From: Colwellia psychrerythraea 34H
Lineage (GTDB): Bacteria > Pseudomonadota > Gammaproteobacteria > Enterobacterales > Alteromonadaceae
Length of the DNA: 64,000 bases
Direction: 5' to 3'
NCBI RefSeq assembly: GCF_000012325.1
Contig: NC_003910.7
Coordinates: forward strand, 2,046,001-2,110,000
The position numbers and the translations under genes were made by a program. Shown in pieces: positions 17,820 through 26,724 of the stretch. Under the pieces are notes generated by a model that ran no database searches, had not been told where the DNA came from, and saw only the letters and a program-made list of their open reading frames with translations. Numbering within the stretch: the stretch's first letter is position 1; each line of letters begins with the position of its first letter.

Positions 17820-19244
17820 TTAAGCTACTTCAAGAGGCTTAAGACTTCCGTCTTTAGCACCAATTGTTTTAAACATGTTGTAAGCCATTAATAAGAAACC
17901 AGTTACCACTAATACACCACCTAAGAAGCGGATGAAATAGAATGGGTAAGAAGCGGTTAAACTCTCAACAAAGCTGTATGTTAATGTACCGTCGCTATTC
18001 ACAGCTCTCCACATTAACCCTTGCATTACACCTGAAATCCACATAGCTACGATATAAAGTACGATACCCGCAGTGTGCAACCAGAAATGAATGTTGATAA
18101 GGCGCATGCTGTACATACGGCCTTGGTTAAACAAGATTGGGATTAAGTGGTACATAGCACCAATTGAAACCATAGCAACCCAACCAAGAGCACCAGAATG
18201 TACGTGACCAACAGTCCAGTCAGTATAATGAGATAAGGCATTAACTGATTTTATTGCCATCATCGGGCCTTCAAAGGTAGACATACCGTAGAAAGATAAT
18301 GAAACAATTAAGAAGCGTAAAATAGGATCACTACGAAGTTTATGCCATGCGCCAGAAAGCGTCATGATACCGTTGATCATACCACCCCATGAAGGAAGGA
18401 ATAATACGATAGACATTACCATACCAACTGACTGAGCCCAATCAGGAAGTGCAGTGTAATGTAAGTGATGAGGACCAGCCCAAATATATAAAGAAATTAA
18501 TGCCCAAAAATGAACAATAGATAAACGATAAGAATATACAGGACGTTCAGCTTGTTTTGGTACGAAGTAATACATCATACCTAAGAAACCAGCAGTTAAT
18601 AAGAAACCAACGGCATTATGTCCATACCACCACTGCATCATGGCATCAATAGCGCCAGAATAGAGTGAGTATGATTTCATTGCCGAAACAGGTATAACCA
18701 TTGAGTTACCGATATGCAACACAGCAACGGTAACGATAAAGCCGCCAAAGAACCAGTTAGCTACGTAAATATGCGAGGTTTTACGTTTAACTAAGGTACC
18801 AAAGAAGACGATGGCGTACGAAACCCAAACAACAGCAATAAGAATGTCGATTGGCCATTCTAGCTCTGCGTACTCTTTAGTAGAGGTATAACCTAAAGGT
18901 AACGAGATAGCCGCTGCAACGATAACAGCTTGCCAACCCCAAAAGGTAAAGGCTGCTAATTTACCGCCAAATAGACGCGTTTGACAGGTACGTTGCACAA
19001 CGTAATAAGACGTGGCAAATAAAGCACTTGTACCAAAAGCAAAAATTACAGCATTAGTATGAAGTGGACGAAGACGGGAGTAGGTTAACCAAGGTGTATC
19101 AAAATTTAACGCAGGCCAAATTAATTGTGCCGCGATAAGTACACCTACTAGTGTACCCACGATTCCCCAGATTACAGTCATTACAGTAAACTGACGTACA
19201 ACATCGAAGTTGTAGTCTACTGCTGACGTATTACTTGTGGTCAT
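17820..19244 (-). CDS. ccoN: Cytochrome cbb3 oxidase catalytic subunit I
   Basis: Twelve-helix haem-copper oxidase subunit of 474 residues that reduces O2 to water with high affinity at low oxygen. Conserved histidine segments include [19 protein letters not shown] (copper/haem site), [13 protein letters not shown] and the haem-ligand pair in [11 protein letters not shown]. First gene of ccoNOQP. Upstream are a CRP-type site and a perfect FNR box, so induction under low oxygen is expected. Confidence 0.98.
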   Translation of the reverse strand: MTTSNTSAVDYNFDVVRQFTVMTVIWGIVGTLVGVLIAAQLIWPALNFDTPWLTYSRLRPLHTNAVIFAFGTSALFATSYYVVQRTCQTRLFGGKLAAFTFWGWQAVIVAAAISLPLGYTSTKEYAELEWPIDILIAVVWVSYAIVFFGTLVKRKTSHIYVANWFFGGFIVTVAVLHIGNSMVIPVSAMKSYSLYSGAIDAMMQWWYGHNAVGFLLTAGFLGMMYYFVPKQAERPVYSYRLSIVHFWALISLYIWAGPHHLHYTALPDWAQSVGMVMSIVLFLPSWGGMINGIMTLSGAWHKLRSDPILRFLIVSLSFYGMSTFEGPMMAIKSVNALSHYTDWTVGHVHSGALGWVAMVSIGAMYHLIPILFNQGRMYSMRLINIHFWLHTAGIVLYIVAMWISGVMQGLMWRAVNSDGTLTYSFVESLTASYPFYFIRFLGGVLVVTGFLLMAYNMFKTIGAKDGSLKPLEVA

Positions 19245-19364
19245 GTTAAGGATTCCGCAGTGTTATTATTAATCAGAAAGTATTTCTTGCTGTAATACCT
19301 AAACATGAAAAGCCTTAGATATAGGACACAATTCATACTAACTCTGTGTGTTTGCTCTATGAGC

Positions 19365-19380
19365 TGTGATATATGTCACA
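19365..19380. promoter_or_regulatory. CRP-type binding site upstream of ccoN
   Basis: TGTGATATATGTCACA carries both perfect half-sites TGTGA-N6-TCACA of the CRP consensus, 121 nt upstream of ccoN. It suggests catabolite (cAMP) input on the oxidase operon in addition to oxygen control. Confidence 0.7.
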
Positions 19381-19461
19381 TCCGTGTAAGCAAATGTGTC
19401 TAAATCCCAGCAATTTTACCCTTTGGCAAGGATATAAATCAACAACTATGCGCGTTTAAAT

Positions 19462-19475
19462 TTGATGTAGATCAA
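19462..19475. promoter_or_regulatory. Perfect FNR box upstream of ccoN
   Basis: TTGATGTAGATCAA matches TTGAT-N4-ATCAA at all positions, 218 nt upstream of the ccoN start and about 200 nt downstream of the second Crp/Fnr gene. With fnr in the same cluster it is a strong candidate for anaerobic activation of ccoNOQP. Confidence 0.85.
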
Positions 19476-19675
19476 TAAAAGAGAATTGCCCTTAAATTGC
19501 TTGTGGATATTAATTGAACAATAAAAGATAAAAGTAACTCAATGAGTTAGCAAAGATTTATTAACTTTCACTTTTTATTCGTTGATAAATTTTAGCAGAG
19601 ATAGAGGGCACCCCACTTAGAGACTTTTTGACAGAATTAAATACCAGCGTTATTTAGCTTTTTTCACGATGAACG

Positions 19676-20461
19676 TTATTGATTTGAAAGTTGCTTCAAA
19701 TGATTTAGGGATAATAAGGATAATTGTTTACCATTGAGACTAATTAGCTGTTCATGTTGAAATTTTGACAATAATCGGCTCAAAGTTTCACGACGCATAC
19801 CTAAGAAACTGGCAATGTCTTGACGACTAATGGTTAACTCTATTTCTGTTTCATTGCCTGAATGTTTAGCATTGCGCTGACAAATATTAAGTAAAAATGC
19901 AGCGAGTAAACAGTCAGCCGATTTTTTACCAGTGATCGCGTGAGCATTACGTTGTTGCTCATAGCTTTGTTTTGTGAGTAATTGAATTAAGTTTTGCTGT
20001 AACTCTGGTGCTAATTGTGAACAGGCAGAAAGCGAATCTACATAAACCTCACAAACTGAGTTATCACCTAAGGCAACAGCACTGTAGTTATAAACTTCTA
20101 AAAATAAAGCATCTTCACCTATCAGTTCACCAGGAAACCTGAAACCAACAATTCTGTCAAGGCCGTCATCATTTTTCTGACACAACTTAAAAGTCCCTGA
20201 ACATACTGCGAATATAGCGGTAAGTGGACTAGCTTGTTCAAACAATGCAACACCAGCCGATTGATTTAGCGGCAGTGATGAACTTTGTTCAGTGCTAACT
20301 TCAACACGTCTAGTTAGATAGTTACTGGTTAAATCAATAGCCTGATTATCGGCGCCGATCGGCTGACAGATGGCTCGCATCGAGCAATTATCACAGTCAA
20401 CGTATCGCGGATGCTTATGCTGAGAAGTATTTTTCTTGGTCGTTTTACTAGATAGGGTCAT
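19676..20461 (-). CDS. Second Crp/Fnr-family regulator with FNR-like cysteines
   Basis: A 261-residue regulator, paralogous to the fnr product. It keeps a CxxC-x5-C cluster motif (Cys23, Cys26, Cys32) and a later cysteine at 136 at the FNR-equivalent place, and the recognition helix RRETLSRLLSKF with the Glu/Ser/Arg pattern. An insertion follows the N-terminal cysteines (rough residues 40-70), and extra cysteines (86, 93) are present. It probably senses oxygen or NO through an iron-sulfur cluster and reads FNR-like sites; it is transcribed toward ccoN but separated by 431 nt. Overlapping regulation with FNR is likely; a distinct effector is possible. Confidence 0.8.
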   Translation of the reverse strand: MTLSSKTTKKNTSQHKHPRYVDCDNCSMRAICQPIGADNQAIDLTSNYLTRRVEVSTEQSSSLPLNQSAGVALFEQASPLTAIFAVCSGTFKLCQKNDDGLDRIVGFRFPGELIGEDALFLEVYNYSAVALGDNSVCEVYVDSLSACSQLAPELQQNLIQLLTKQSYEQQRNAHAITGKKSADCLLAAFLLNICQRNAKHSGNETEIELTISRQDIASFLGMRRETLSRLLSKFQHEQLISLNGKQLSLLSLNHLKQLSNQ

Positions 20462-20634
20462 TACTTACAACGAGTATGTTTTATCAATTAAATTAACTAA
20501 TGGCGTAAACTTTAAGGTGAATAAATTTTCAATAACAAGACGTTTTATTGATATTAGTTAACTAAGACTTAGGGTAGCTAGTTTACTGGCGTTAGTGGAT
20601 AATAACAACTTTGCAGCAAAAGGTAGGTTTTTCA

Positions 20635-21132
20635 GTGTCTAATAAGAGGTTTAATAACGTGTTAAAATGGCTTTCCCTTGTTGGTTGTTTATTCCTCATT
20701 AGTGCCTGTAAGCCAGTAAGTGAAAAAAGCTCTGTAAATAACGCTAGTGCCCTAGTTGCACTATGTATTGAAAGTCAGAGCCAGTGCGAAATCAATACCG
20801 AGTTTGCTCATTTTAAGGTTAAATTTTCTCAGCATCAGTTATCAGACAAGGTTATAACTGAACTACCCTTTTTTATTGAGCTGACACCATTTTCTCAGCA
20901 AAGACCTTTGCAAAGTATTACCAAAGTATCTGCTTATCTGGAGGGTAGAGATATGTTTATGGGTAAGGTACCGGTATTTTTTGAACCTACTGATGAAGGG
21001 AAAGTTTATTTAGCAGAAAGTTTATTGGCCAATTGCAGTGAAGAACAAATGGTGTGGCGTTTGTGGATAACGGTGGAATTGATAGATAAAAAGCAGACGT
21101 TTTTTGTCGACTTTACCAGTCAACGTTTTTAA
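20635..21132 (+). CDS. Small predicted lipoprotein of unknown function
   Basis: A 165-residue product starting at GTG 20635, with AGG(TAGG) 8-11 nt upstream; an in-frame TTG further up has no better signal. The N-terminus has a lipoprotein signal peptide with lipobox ISAC at about residues 22-25, followed by a periplasmic domain of about 140 residues with paired cysteines (CIESQSQCE). No family recognised. It is divergent from the Crp/Fnr paralogue and followed by a terminator. Confidence 0.65.
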   Translation: MSNKRFNNVLKWLSLVGCLFLISACKPVSEKSSVNNASALVALCIESQSQCEINTEFAHFKVKFSQHQLSDKVITELPFFIELTPFSQQRPLQSITKVSAYLEGRDMFMGKVPVFFEPTDEGKVYLAESLLANCSEEQMVWRLWITVELIDKKQTFFVDFTSQRF

Positions 21133-21165
21133 CGTTCATCTTATTTGGCAGATAAAAAGACAATA

Positions 21166-21193
21166 AAAAAGCGAGCCTGAGACTCGCTTTTTA
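21166..21193. terminator. Intrinsic terminator between convergent genes
   Basis: AAAAAGCGAG / CTCGCTTTTT stem with a 7-nt loop between the lipoprotein gene and mltD; A and T runs on both sides allow bidirectional use. Confidence 0.88.
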
Positions 21194-21243
21194 TATATTT
21201 ATCAACTCGCTATACTTAGTTCAATGAAAGTAAGCAGTTGTTC

Positions 21244-22902
21244 TTAAATATTATTAGTTACATCGACAGAAAGCTTTAATCGCTGACCTGGCTGTAAATA
21301 TTTCTTTCTATCAAGATTATTCCAACGTTCAATATCACTAATTCGAACATTAAACTTATCGGCTATGCGAGCGAAAGAGTCGCCACGGCGTACTTTATAA
21401 GTAATATTTCGCATAATGGCGTTTTCGACATTATTACCGGTTTTACTGTTAGCAAAGTTCGACTTATTTGATTTAGTATCACTTTTTTGCCAAATCACTA
21501 ACTTTTGACCGAGTTTTAACGTGTCTCTTGGGGCAAAACCATTCCATTTAGCAATACTTTTGCTATTTACCTTATATTTACGTCCTATGTCCCATAAATT
21601 ATCACCAGATTTAACGGTGTGAACGAGTTTTCGTCCCTTTTGTGGTCTATTTTGCTTTTTAGCAATACGTTGTTCTTGTGAGAAAACATAACTATCTAAT
21701 GATTTAGCCGCAACAGGAATAAGCAAATGCTTTCCAGCACGTATCTGATTGCCTTTAATGTTATTCACTTGTTGTATCAAATCAACGCGGGTATTAAATT
21801 TATTAGCAATAAGTCCTAGGTTATCACCGCTTTTAATTTTATAACGTTGCCAAGCGAGTCGATCTTTCTTACTCAGCTTACTCAGACCTAGTTCAAACTT
21901 TTCTACGGTGTGCGAAGGTAACAATAAACGGTGTGGGCCGTCAGGATCAGTAGCCCAGCGATTAAAACCAGGATTTAAACGCTGTAATTCAGCTAACGAT
22001 AAGCCTGCTAACGTTGCTGCCTTCGCTAAATCGAGCTGTGATTTAATATCTACTTGGCTCAAGACACTTTTATTATCGATTGAATAAAGTGATAAATTAA
22101 AGTCTTCAGGGCGCTTTACAATATCAGCTAAGGCTAATAATTTTGGTACATAAGCACGGGTTTCTTTTGGTAAATCAAGCGACCAAAAATCGGTCGGTTT
22201 ACCTAGGCGTTTGTTCTTTCTTACGGCATTTCTAACACGACCTTCGCCAGAGTTATATGCCGCTAATGCGAGCATCCAATCGCCATCGAAAAACTTGTGC
22301 AAATATTTTAGGTATTTAATAGCACCTTCGGTTGAAGCAACGACATCACGTCTGCCGTCATACCACCAGTTCTGCTTCATACCAAAACGTTCACCTGTAC
22401 CCGGCACAAACTGCCACATGCCTGAAGCGCGACCATGCGAATAAGCAAAGGGGTCAAAAGCACTTTCTACAATAGGTAAGAAAGCCAGCTCAATTGGCAT
22501 ATCATTCTTTTCTAACTCTTGAACAATATAGTAGAGGAAAGGCTCGGCACGTTTAGCAACACGTTTAAGGTAACTAGGGTGCTTTACATACCAGTTTCTC
22601 TGAGAGACAAGACGTTTTTGATTCGGAATATCAAACGTTAATTGGCTACGAATGCGTGGCCAAATATTATTCTCATCAATAGCTTTTTGATCTTTTAAGG
22701 TATTATTTAAAGAGAAGTCAACATCAGCAACAGGATGGATAACGTCAATGCTTTCATCTGCTAATAACGCTTGATTAATCTCAACTGGATGAGCAGTTTC
22801 AACTTGCGAATCTGAATTGTCAGTAATGGCATTACCATCACTTTGGGATAGGCTTTGACAGCCGGCTAAAAGAACTACAACGGGTAATAATAAATACTTC
22901 AT
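21244..22902 (-). CDS. mltD: Membrane-bound lytic murein transglycosylase D with three LysM repeats
   Basis: Lipoprotein (lipobox LLAGC, Cys15) of 552 residues that cleaves the MurNAc-GlcNAc bond of peptidoglycan. The SLT domain spans roughly residues 115-240, with catalytic Glu146 in PIVESAFDP, then SGMWQFVPGTGE and AAYNSGEGRVRNA. Three LysM peptidoglycan-binding repeats follow at about 353-396, 428-471 and 501-546; the characterised E. coli enzyme has two. It is followed on the chromosome by gloB, as in E. coli. Confidence 0.95.
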   Translation of the reverse strand: MKYLLLPVVVLLAGCQSLSQSDGNAITDNSDSQVETAHPVEINQALLADESIDVIHPVADVDFSLNNTLKDQKAIDENNIWPRIRSQLTFDIPNQKRLVSQRNWYVKHPSYLKRVAKRAEPFLYYIVQELEKNDMPIELAFLPIVESAFDPFAYSHGRASGMWQFVPGTGERFGMKQNWWYDGRRDVVASTEGAIKYLKYLHKFFDGDWMLALAAYNSGEGRVRNAVRKNKRLGKPTDFWSLDLPKETRAYVPKLLALADIVKRPEDFNLSLYSIDNKSVLSQVDIKSQLDLAKAATLAGLSLAELQRLNPGFNRWATDPDGPHRLLLPSHTVEKFELGLSKLSKKDRLAWQRYKIKSGDNLGLIANKFNTRVDLIQQVNNIKGNQIRAGKHLLIPVAAKSLDSYVFSQEQRIAKKQNRPQKGRKLVHTVKSGDNLWDIGRKYKVNSKSIAKWNGFAPRDTLKLGQKLVIWQKSDTKSNKSNFANSKTGNNVENAIMRNITYKVRRGDSFARIADKFNVRISDIERWNNLDRKKYLQPGQRLKLSVDVTNNI

Positions 22903-23151
22903 GAATAACCAGTTAAAATCAGCAGGAATTAAAAATAATTGAGCAGATTAGCATGTTTAACACCAATCGGACTAATTTATTGGCTAGTTAGCAATAATGT
23001 AGCGGCTTAGAAGCAAGATATAGGTAAAAGAGAATAATCAGCCTAGGAAGTATGTTCAGGATAATTTCTACTAACTTTATAATAACTTATACCTGTTTGG
23101 CGGTTCCAATTAGAATCAACAATGCCCATCTAAGCCTTATAAATTGACGGA

Positions 23152-23949
23152 TTAAAAATTATCCTTCCAAGCCCTAATCGCTGAAAAAACCTCACTATCA
23201 TTAGGCTGATTTTGATTACTATAAGTTTGTGCAGCAAGTTTAATAGACTCTTCATGGCAACGTAGAAAAGGGTTTATCTGCAGTTCAAGCGCTATATTAG
23301 TTGGAATAGTTGCTTGGTTTTGTTGACGCTTCACTTTTACTTGCTCTGCATAGTTATGCAGGTCAGTGTTATTAGGCTCTACTGCTAAAGCAAAGGCTAA
23401 GTTCGCTTGGGTATATTCATGGGCACAATAGATTAACGTATCAGTTGCTAAGTTCGCTAGCTTAGTCAGAGAGTGATGCATTTGCTGAGGAGTCCCTTCA
23501 AACAAGCGACCACAACCACCTGAAAATAGGGTGTCACCACAGAAAACCATTTTATCGTTATAGTAAGCAATGTGACCTTTAGTGTGACCCGGTAAATCGA
23601 GCACAGTAAATTGGCAATCAAGCTCCGTTAAGTCAACAGTATCGTTCTCTTTAAGTGTGATATCTAGTTGAGCAATCTTTTCAGTAGCGGGTCCATAAAC
23701 AGTCACAGGCCACGCTTTATCTTTAGAGTATTCAAGGAGTTTTTCAATACCACCGACATGATCGCTGTGATGATGGGTGATCAGAATGGCAGATAACGCC
23801 AAGTTATTTTCTTGCAGGTACTTTATACACACTACTGCATCACCTGGGTCGACCAGTGCAATTTTATCATTATTTTGACTAGAAATAGCCCAAATATAAT
23901 TATCATTAAACGCGTTAATTGCAGTAACAATTTGGTGAGAGTTAGTCAT
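23152..23949 (-). CDS. gloB: Hydroxyacylglutathione hydrolase (glyoxalase II)
   Basis: Hydrolyses S-lactoylglutathione to lactate and glutathione, the second step of methylglyoxal detoxification. The 265-residue metallo-beta-lactamase-fold protein shows the dinuclear metal motif THHHSDH (His59, His61, Asp63, His64), LPGHTKGH, FCGDTLFSGGCGRLFEG and the C-terminal EVFSAIRAWKD glyoxalase II domain. Divergent from the methyltransferase gene, with a dispersed repeat inserted between their starts. Confidence 0.96.
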   Translation of the reverse strand: MTNSHQIVTAINAFNDNYIWAISSQNNDKIALVDPGDAVVCIKYLQENNLALSAILITHHHSDHVGGIEKLLEYSKDKAWPVTVYGPATEKIAQLDITLKENDTVDLTELDCQFTVLDLPGHTKGHIAYYNDKMVFCGDTLFSGGCGRLFEGTPQQMHHSLTKLANLATDTLIYCAHEYTQANLAFALAVEPNNTDLHNYAEQVKVKRQQNQATIPTNIALELQINPFLRCHEESIKLAAQTYSNQNQPNDSEVFSAIRAWKDNF

Positions 23950-23974
23950 ATGAGATTTTACCTGTAGTTTGATT

Positions 23975-24127
23975 TATACCCGTTGCCACTCAAGATGCTT
24001 GTTTAAGAGTGCTTTAAGCAGCGTTATTCATTTGAACAAGGGAATAACCATTGTTTAAAATAAATGCCTTGCCTAAATCATTTTTAACTCCCACTTAAAT
24101 CATGCACTTTGAAAGGTAACGGGTATA
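23975..24127. repeat. Dispersed repeat with TATACCC terminal inverted repeats (MITE-like)
   Basis: A 153-bp element with imperfect terminal inverted repeats: TATACCCGTTGCCACTCAAG at one end and a matching complement (GGTAACGGGTATA) at the other. Its interior is shared with the copies at 6017, 7195 and 36834. It sits in the gloB/methyltransferase divergent promoter region. Confidence 0.75.
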
Positions 24128-24162
24128 TACTTAATACCATTATACGCCTAAAAGAAGACTCT

Positions 24163-24936
24163 ATGAAACCTGCGTTAGCTTTTCGACAGCCACATTACCC
24201 TAACTCATGGAAGGCATTGCCTAATGGAGAAGTCATTAAAAAGGCAATAGAGCAAGAACTTGCCCCTTGGTGGCAAAAGTTTTTTGGTTATCATTTAATT
24301 AAGCTTGGTGCATTAAGTAGTGAAATCGAGATACCTGACTGCACTATTAATCATCAAGTAAGTATTAGCATTAAGAATGGCTTGGCTAATGTGGTTGGAG
24401 ATATTGATGATTTACCTTTGCAGGAGCATAGTGTTGATGTTTGTTTGTTAAGCCATGCATTGGAGTTCTCGCTTGACCCTCACCATGTGGTCCGTGAAGC
24501 TAATAGAGTGTTAATTCCCAATGGTTACTTAGTTTTAACGGGATTTAATCCACTAAGCCTTGTTGGCTTAAACCGTCTATTACCGTATAGACGTAGCAAA
24601 ACACCTTGGAATGAACATTTCTTTTCGCCAATGAGAATCAAAGATTGGCTACATTTAATGGGGTTTGAAATTTTAGCTGATCAACGTTGTTTACATAGTA
24701 GTTTAACAGGGAAGGTGAGCACCGACAGCTTAGAACATAGATGGCACAAGTTGGCAAAAAGTTACTTACCTGCCTTAGGCTCTGTTTATGTGATTGTCGC
24801 GAAAAAAAGAGTATTACCCTTAACACCAATTAAACCCAAATGGCAGATTCGATCTGGATTTCGTCCTGTAAAAGTCCCTAGTCTAAGCACACATCGAGAA
24901 TTAGTGGATCACAAAAAAGGGCATCAGAAGAGATAA
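24163..24936 (+). CDS. SAM-dependent methyltransferase (YafS-like)
   Basis: A 257-residue class I methyltransferase of the Methyltransf_11 type. Visible motifs are the acidic motif II-like HSVDVCLLSHALEF, HHVVREANRVLIPNGYLVL (motif III) and FSPMRIKDWLHLMGFE. Position divergent from gloB matches E. coli yafS, whose substrate is unknown. I start at ATG 24163 with AAGA upstream; an earlier in-frame start would lie inside the dispersed repeat. Confidence 0.82.
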   Translation: MKPALAFRQPHYPNSWKALPNGEVIKKAIEQELAPWWQKFFGYHLIKLGALSSEIEIPDCTINHQVSISIKNGLANVVGDIDDLPLQEHSVDVCLLSHALEFSLDPHHVVREANRVLIPNGYLVLTGFNPLSLVGLNRLLPYRRSKTPWNEHFFSPMRIKDWLHLMGFEILADQRCLHSSLTGKVSTDSLEHRWHKLAKSYLPALGSVYVIVAKKRVLPLTPIKPKWQIRSGFRPVKVPSLSTHRELVDHKKGHQKR

Positions 24937-25010
24937 TTCCCCCAAGAAAGATAGTTTCTGTGAACTGACAACCTAACCTTTATTTTATCCTTATTAAAAG
25001 TAACCCAACT

Positions 25011-25769
25011 ATGCAAAGTAATGAACTAGAAAGCTATTTAGCTGAATTGTTAAAACCGCAACAAATAAAAGACTTCACTCCTAATGGCTTACAAATTCAA
25101 GGTAGTGCTCACATTAGTAAAGTGATCACCGGGGTCACAGCTTCTAAGGCTTTAATTGATAAAGCAATCGCAGAGCAAGCTGATGCCATACTGGTACATC
25201 ACGGTTACTTTTGGAAAAATGAATCTTACGTTATTCGTGGCATGAAGCATGATCGAATCAAGGCACTATTGCTAAATGACATTAATTTATTTGCATATCA
25301 CTTACCCTTAGATATTCATCCGACGCTAGGTAACAACGCACAGTTAGCTAAGTTATTTAATATTGTCGATGTAGAGCCGCTAGAAGTAGGTAATCCATTA
25401 AGCGTTGCTATGCAAGGGTGTTTCGAGCATCCATGTAGCGGTGAAGCATTTAGCCAGTTAATTAATAGTACGCTTGAGCGAGAATGTTTACATATTGCGG
25501 CACCGAGTAATAAGCCAATAAAAACTATTGCTTGGTGTTCTGGCGGTGGTCAAGGTTATATTGAACTCGCTGCAGAGCAGGGCATAGATGCCTTTTTAAC
25601 GGGTGAAGTATCAGAACAAACGACTCATATAGCCCATGAAATGGATATACATTTCTTTGCTGCTGGCCATCATGCCACTGAGCGTTATGGGATAAAAGCC
25701 TTAGGAGAGCATTTAGCTGAAAAGCACGGACTTGAAGTAATATTTGTTGATATCGATAACCCCGTTTAA
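25011..25769 (+). CDS. Nif3-like dinuclear metal centre hexameric protein (YbgI family)
   Basis: The 252-residue protein carries the metal-binding histidines of the Nif3/YbgI family: LVHHGYFW, FAYHLPLDIHPTLGNN and GHHATERYG near the C-terminus. Family members are toroidal hexamers with a dinuclear metal site, often labelled GTP cyclohydrolase I type 2, but a physiological activity is not settled. It follows the methyltransferase at 74 nt and may be co-transcribed. Confidence 0.9.
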   Translation: MQSNELESYLAELLKPQQIKDFTPNGLQIQGSAHISKVITGVTASKALIDKAIAEQADAILVHHGYFWKNESYVIRGMKHDRIKALLLNDINLFAYHLPLDIHPTLGNNAQLAKLFNIVDVEPLEVGNPLSVAMQGCFEHPCSGEAFSQLINSTLERECLHIAAPSNKPIKTIAWCSGGGQGYIELAAEQGIDAFLTGEVSEQTTHIAHEMDIHFFAAGHHATERYGIKALGEHLAEKHGLEVIFVDIDNPV

Positions 25770-25807
25770 AACTTAAGGTTTAAGCGGAGACAGGTTACGT
25801 CGGTTTA

Positions 25808-25838
25808 TTACTTGAATCTATTTTATCGATTCAAGTAA
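25808..25838. terminator. Hairpin terminator between convergent genes
   Basis: Perfect 11-bp stem TTACTTGAATC / GATTCAAGTAA with a 9-nt loop and a T-rich downstream side, between the Nif3-like gene and elyC. Confidence 0.7.
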
Positions 25839-25853
25839 CCTTCTTAATTTTAT

Positions 25854-26618
25854 TTAGCTAAAGAGTGATTTAAACCATTGCACTATCAGCCCTAAACTCT
25901 CATACCAAGCAATAGTGGTTTGTTCTAACTTCTTACTCGTAGGTATGTAATGAACCCAGCTTTTACTACTGTCTGGATTTTTTACCCAATAGCCAGTCGG
26001 TGCAGCAATAGGGTATATTCCTTCTGCTTGGAAATAATTGATAGATCGCGGCATATGGTCAGCATTTGTCACCAGTATCACTTGGGTGCCTTGTACTCGC
26101 GGCGCAATGAGTTGTGCTTCTTCTTCAGTATCCTTTGGAAAATTTTCAGTAATAATTTTTTGCGCCGGAACGCCTAAAAGTATCAATGATTGCTTTACCG
26201 TTTCCGCATTAGATACAGGATTATGTCCGCCATAACCTGAGGTGATTATTCTGGCTTCTGGATGTAGTTGATAAATACGTACTGCTTCAACCATTCGTTG
26301 TAACGAACAAGTTTTTAGTTGGCTAGTTACCGGCAACTCAGCGTTGGTATTATGGCCGCAACCTAATACCACAATGTAATCGACAGACACGTTTGTTTTA
26401 ACATAAGGCGGGTAATCATTTTCAATAGCGGTCATAACCGTATCTGAAAAAGGTGCGAAGGCGCTGATAAGTAGAATGACTATAGCAGTTGATAGGCTCT
26501 TAATACTTTGTTTAGGCTTTTTACGATGAACAACGAGGGCAAAAATAAGTAATAACAGCACTATATTGATGGGCATGCTCAATACAGTGATGATCTTTTT
26601 AAGAAGAAATAAATCCAT
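25854..26618 (-). CDS. elyC: ElyC/SanA/YdcF-family envelope protein
   Basis: A 254-residue inner-membrane protein with two N-terminal transmembrane helices (about residues 8-28 and 38-58) and a periplasmic DUF218 domain. Family motifs: VDYIVVLGCGH, ITSGYGGHNPVSNAE, FPKDTEEEA and VTNADHMPRS. ElyC in E. coli supports peptidoglycan synthesis at low temperature by maintaining the lipid carrier; the same role is inferred. Length matches E. coli ElyC (259). Confidence 0.85.
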   Translation of the reverse strand: MDLFLLKKIITVLSMPINIVLLLLIFALVVHRKKPKQSIKSLSTAIVILLISAFAPFSDTVMTAIENDYPPYVKTNVSVDYIVVLGCGHNTNAELPVTSQLKTCSLQRMVEAVRIYQLHPEARIITSGYGGHNPVSNAETVKQSLILLGVPAQKIITENFPKDTEEEAQLIAPRVQGTQVILVTNADHMPRSINYFQAEGIYPIAAPTGYWVKNPDSSKSWVHYIPTSKKLEQTTIAWYESLGLIVQWFKSLFS

Positions 26619-26724
26619 ATGATTCAGCTAAGTTACCTAGAGCATTGATATCTATTTACTATATCAAGTATTGCACTAGGCTGCTTAGCTAAATTAGACT
26701 TTGTTGTGAGAAAGCTAAGTTGTC

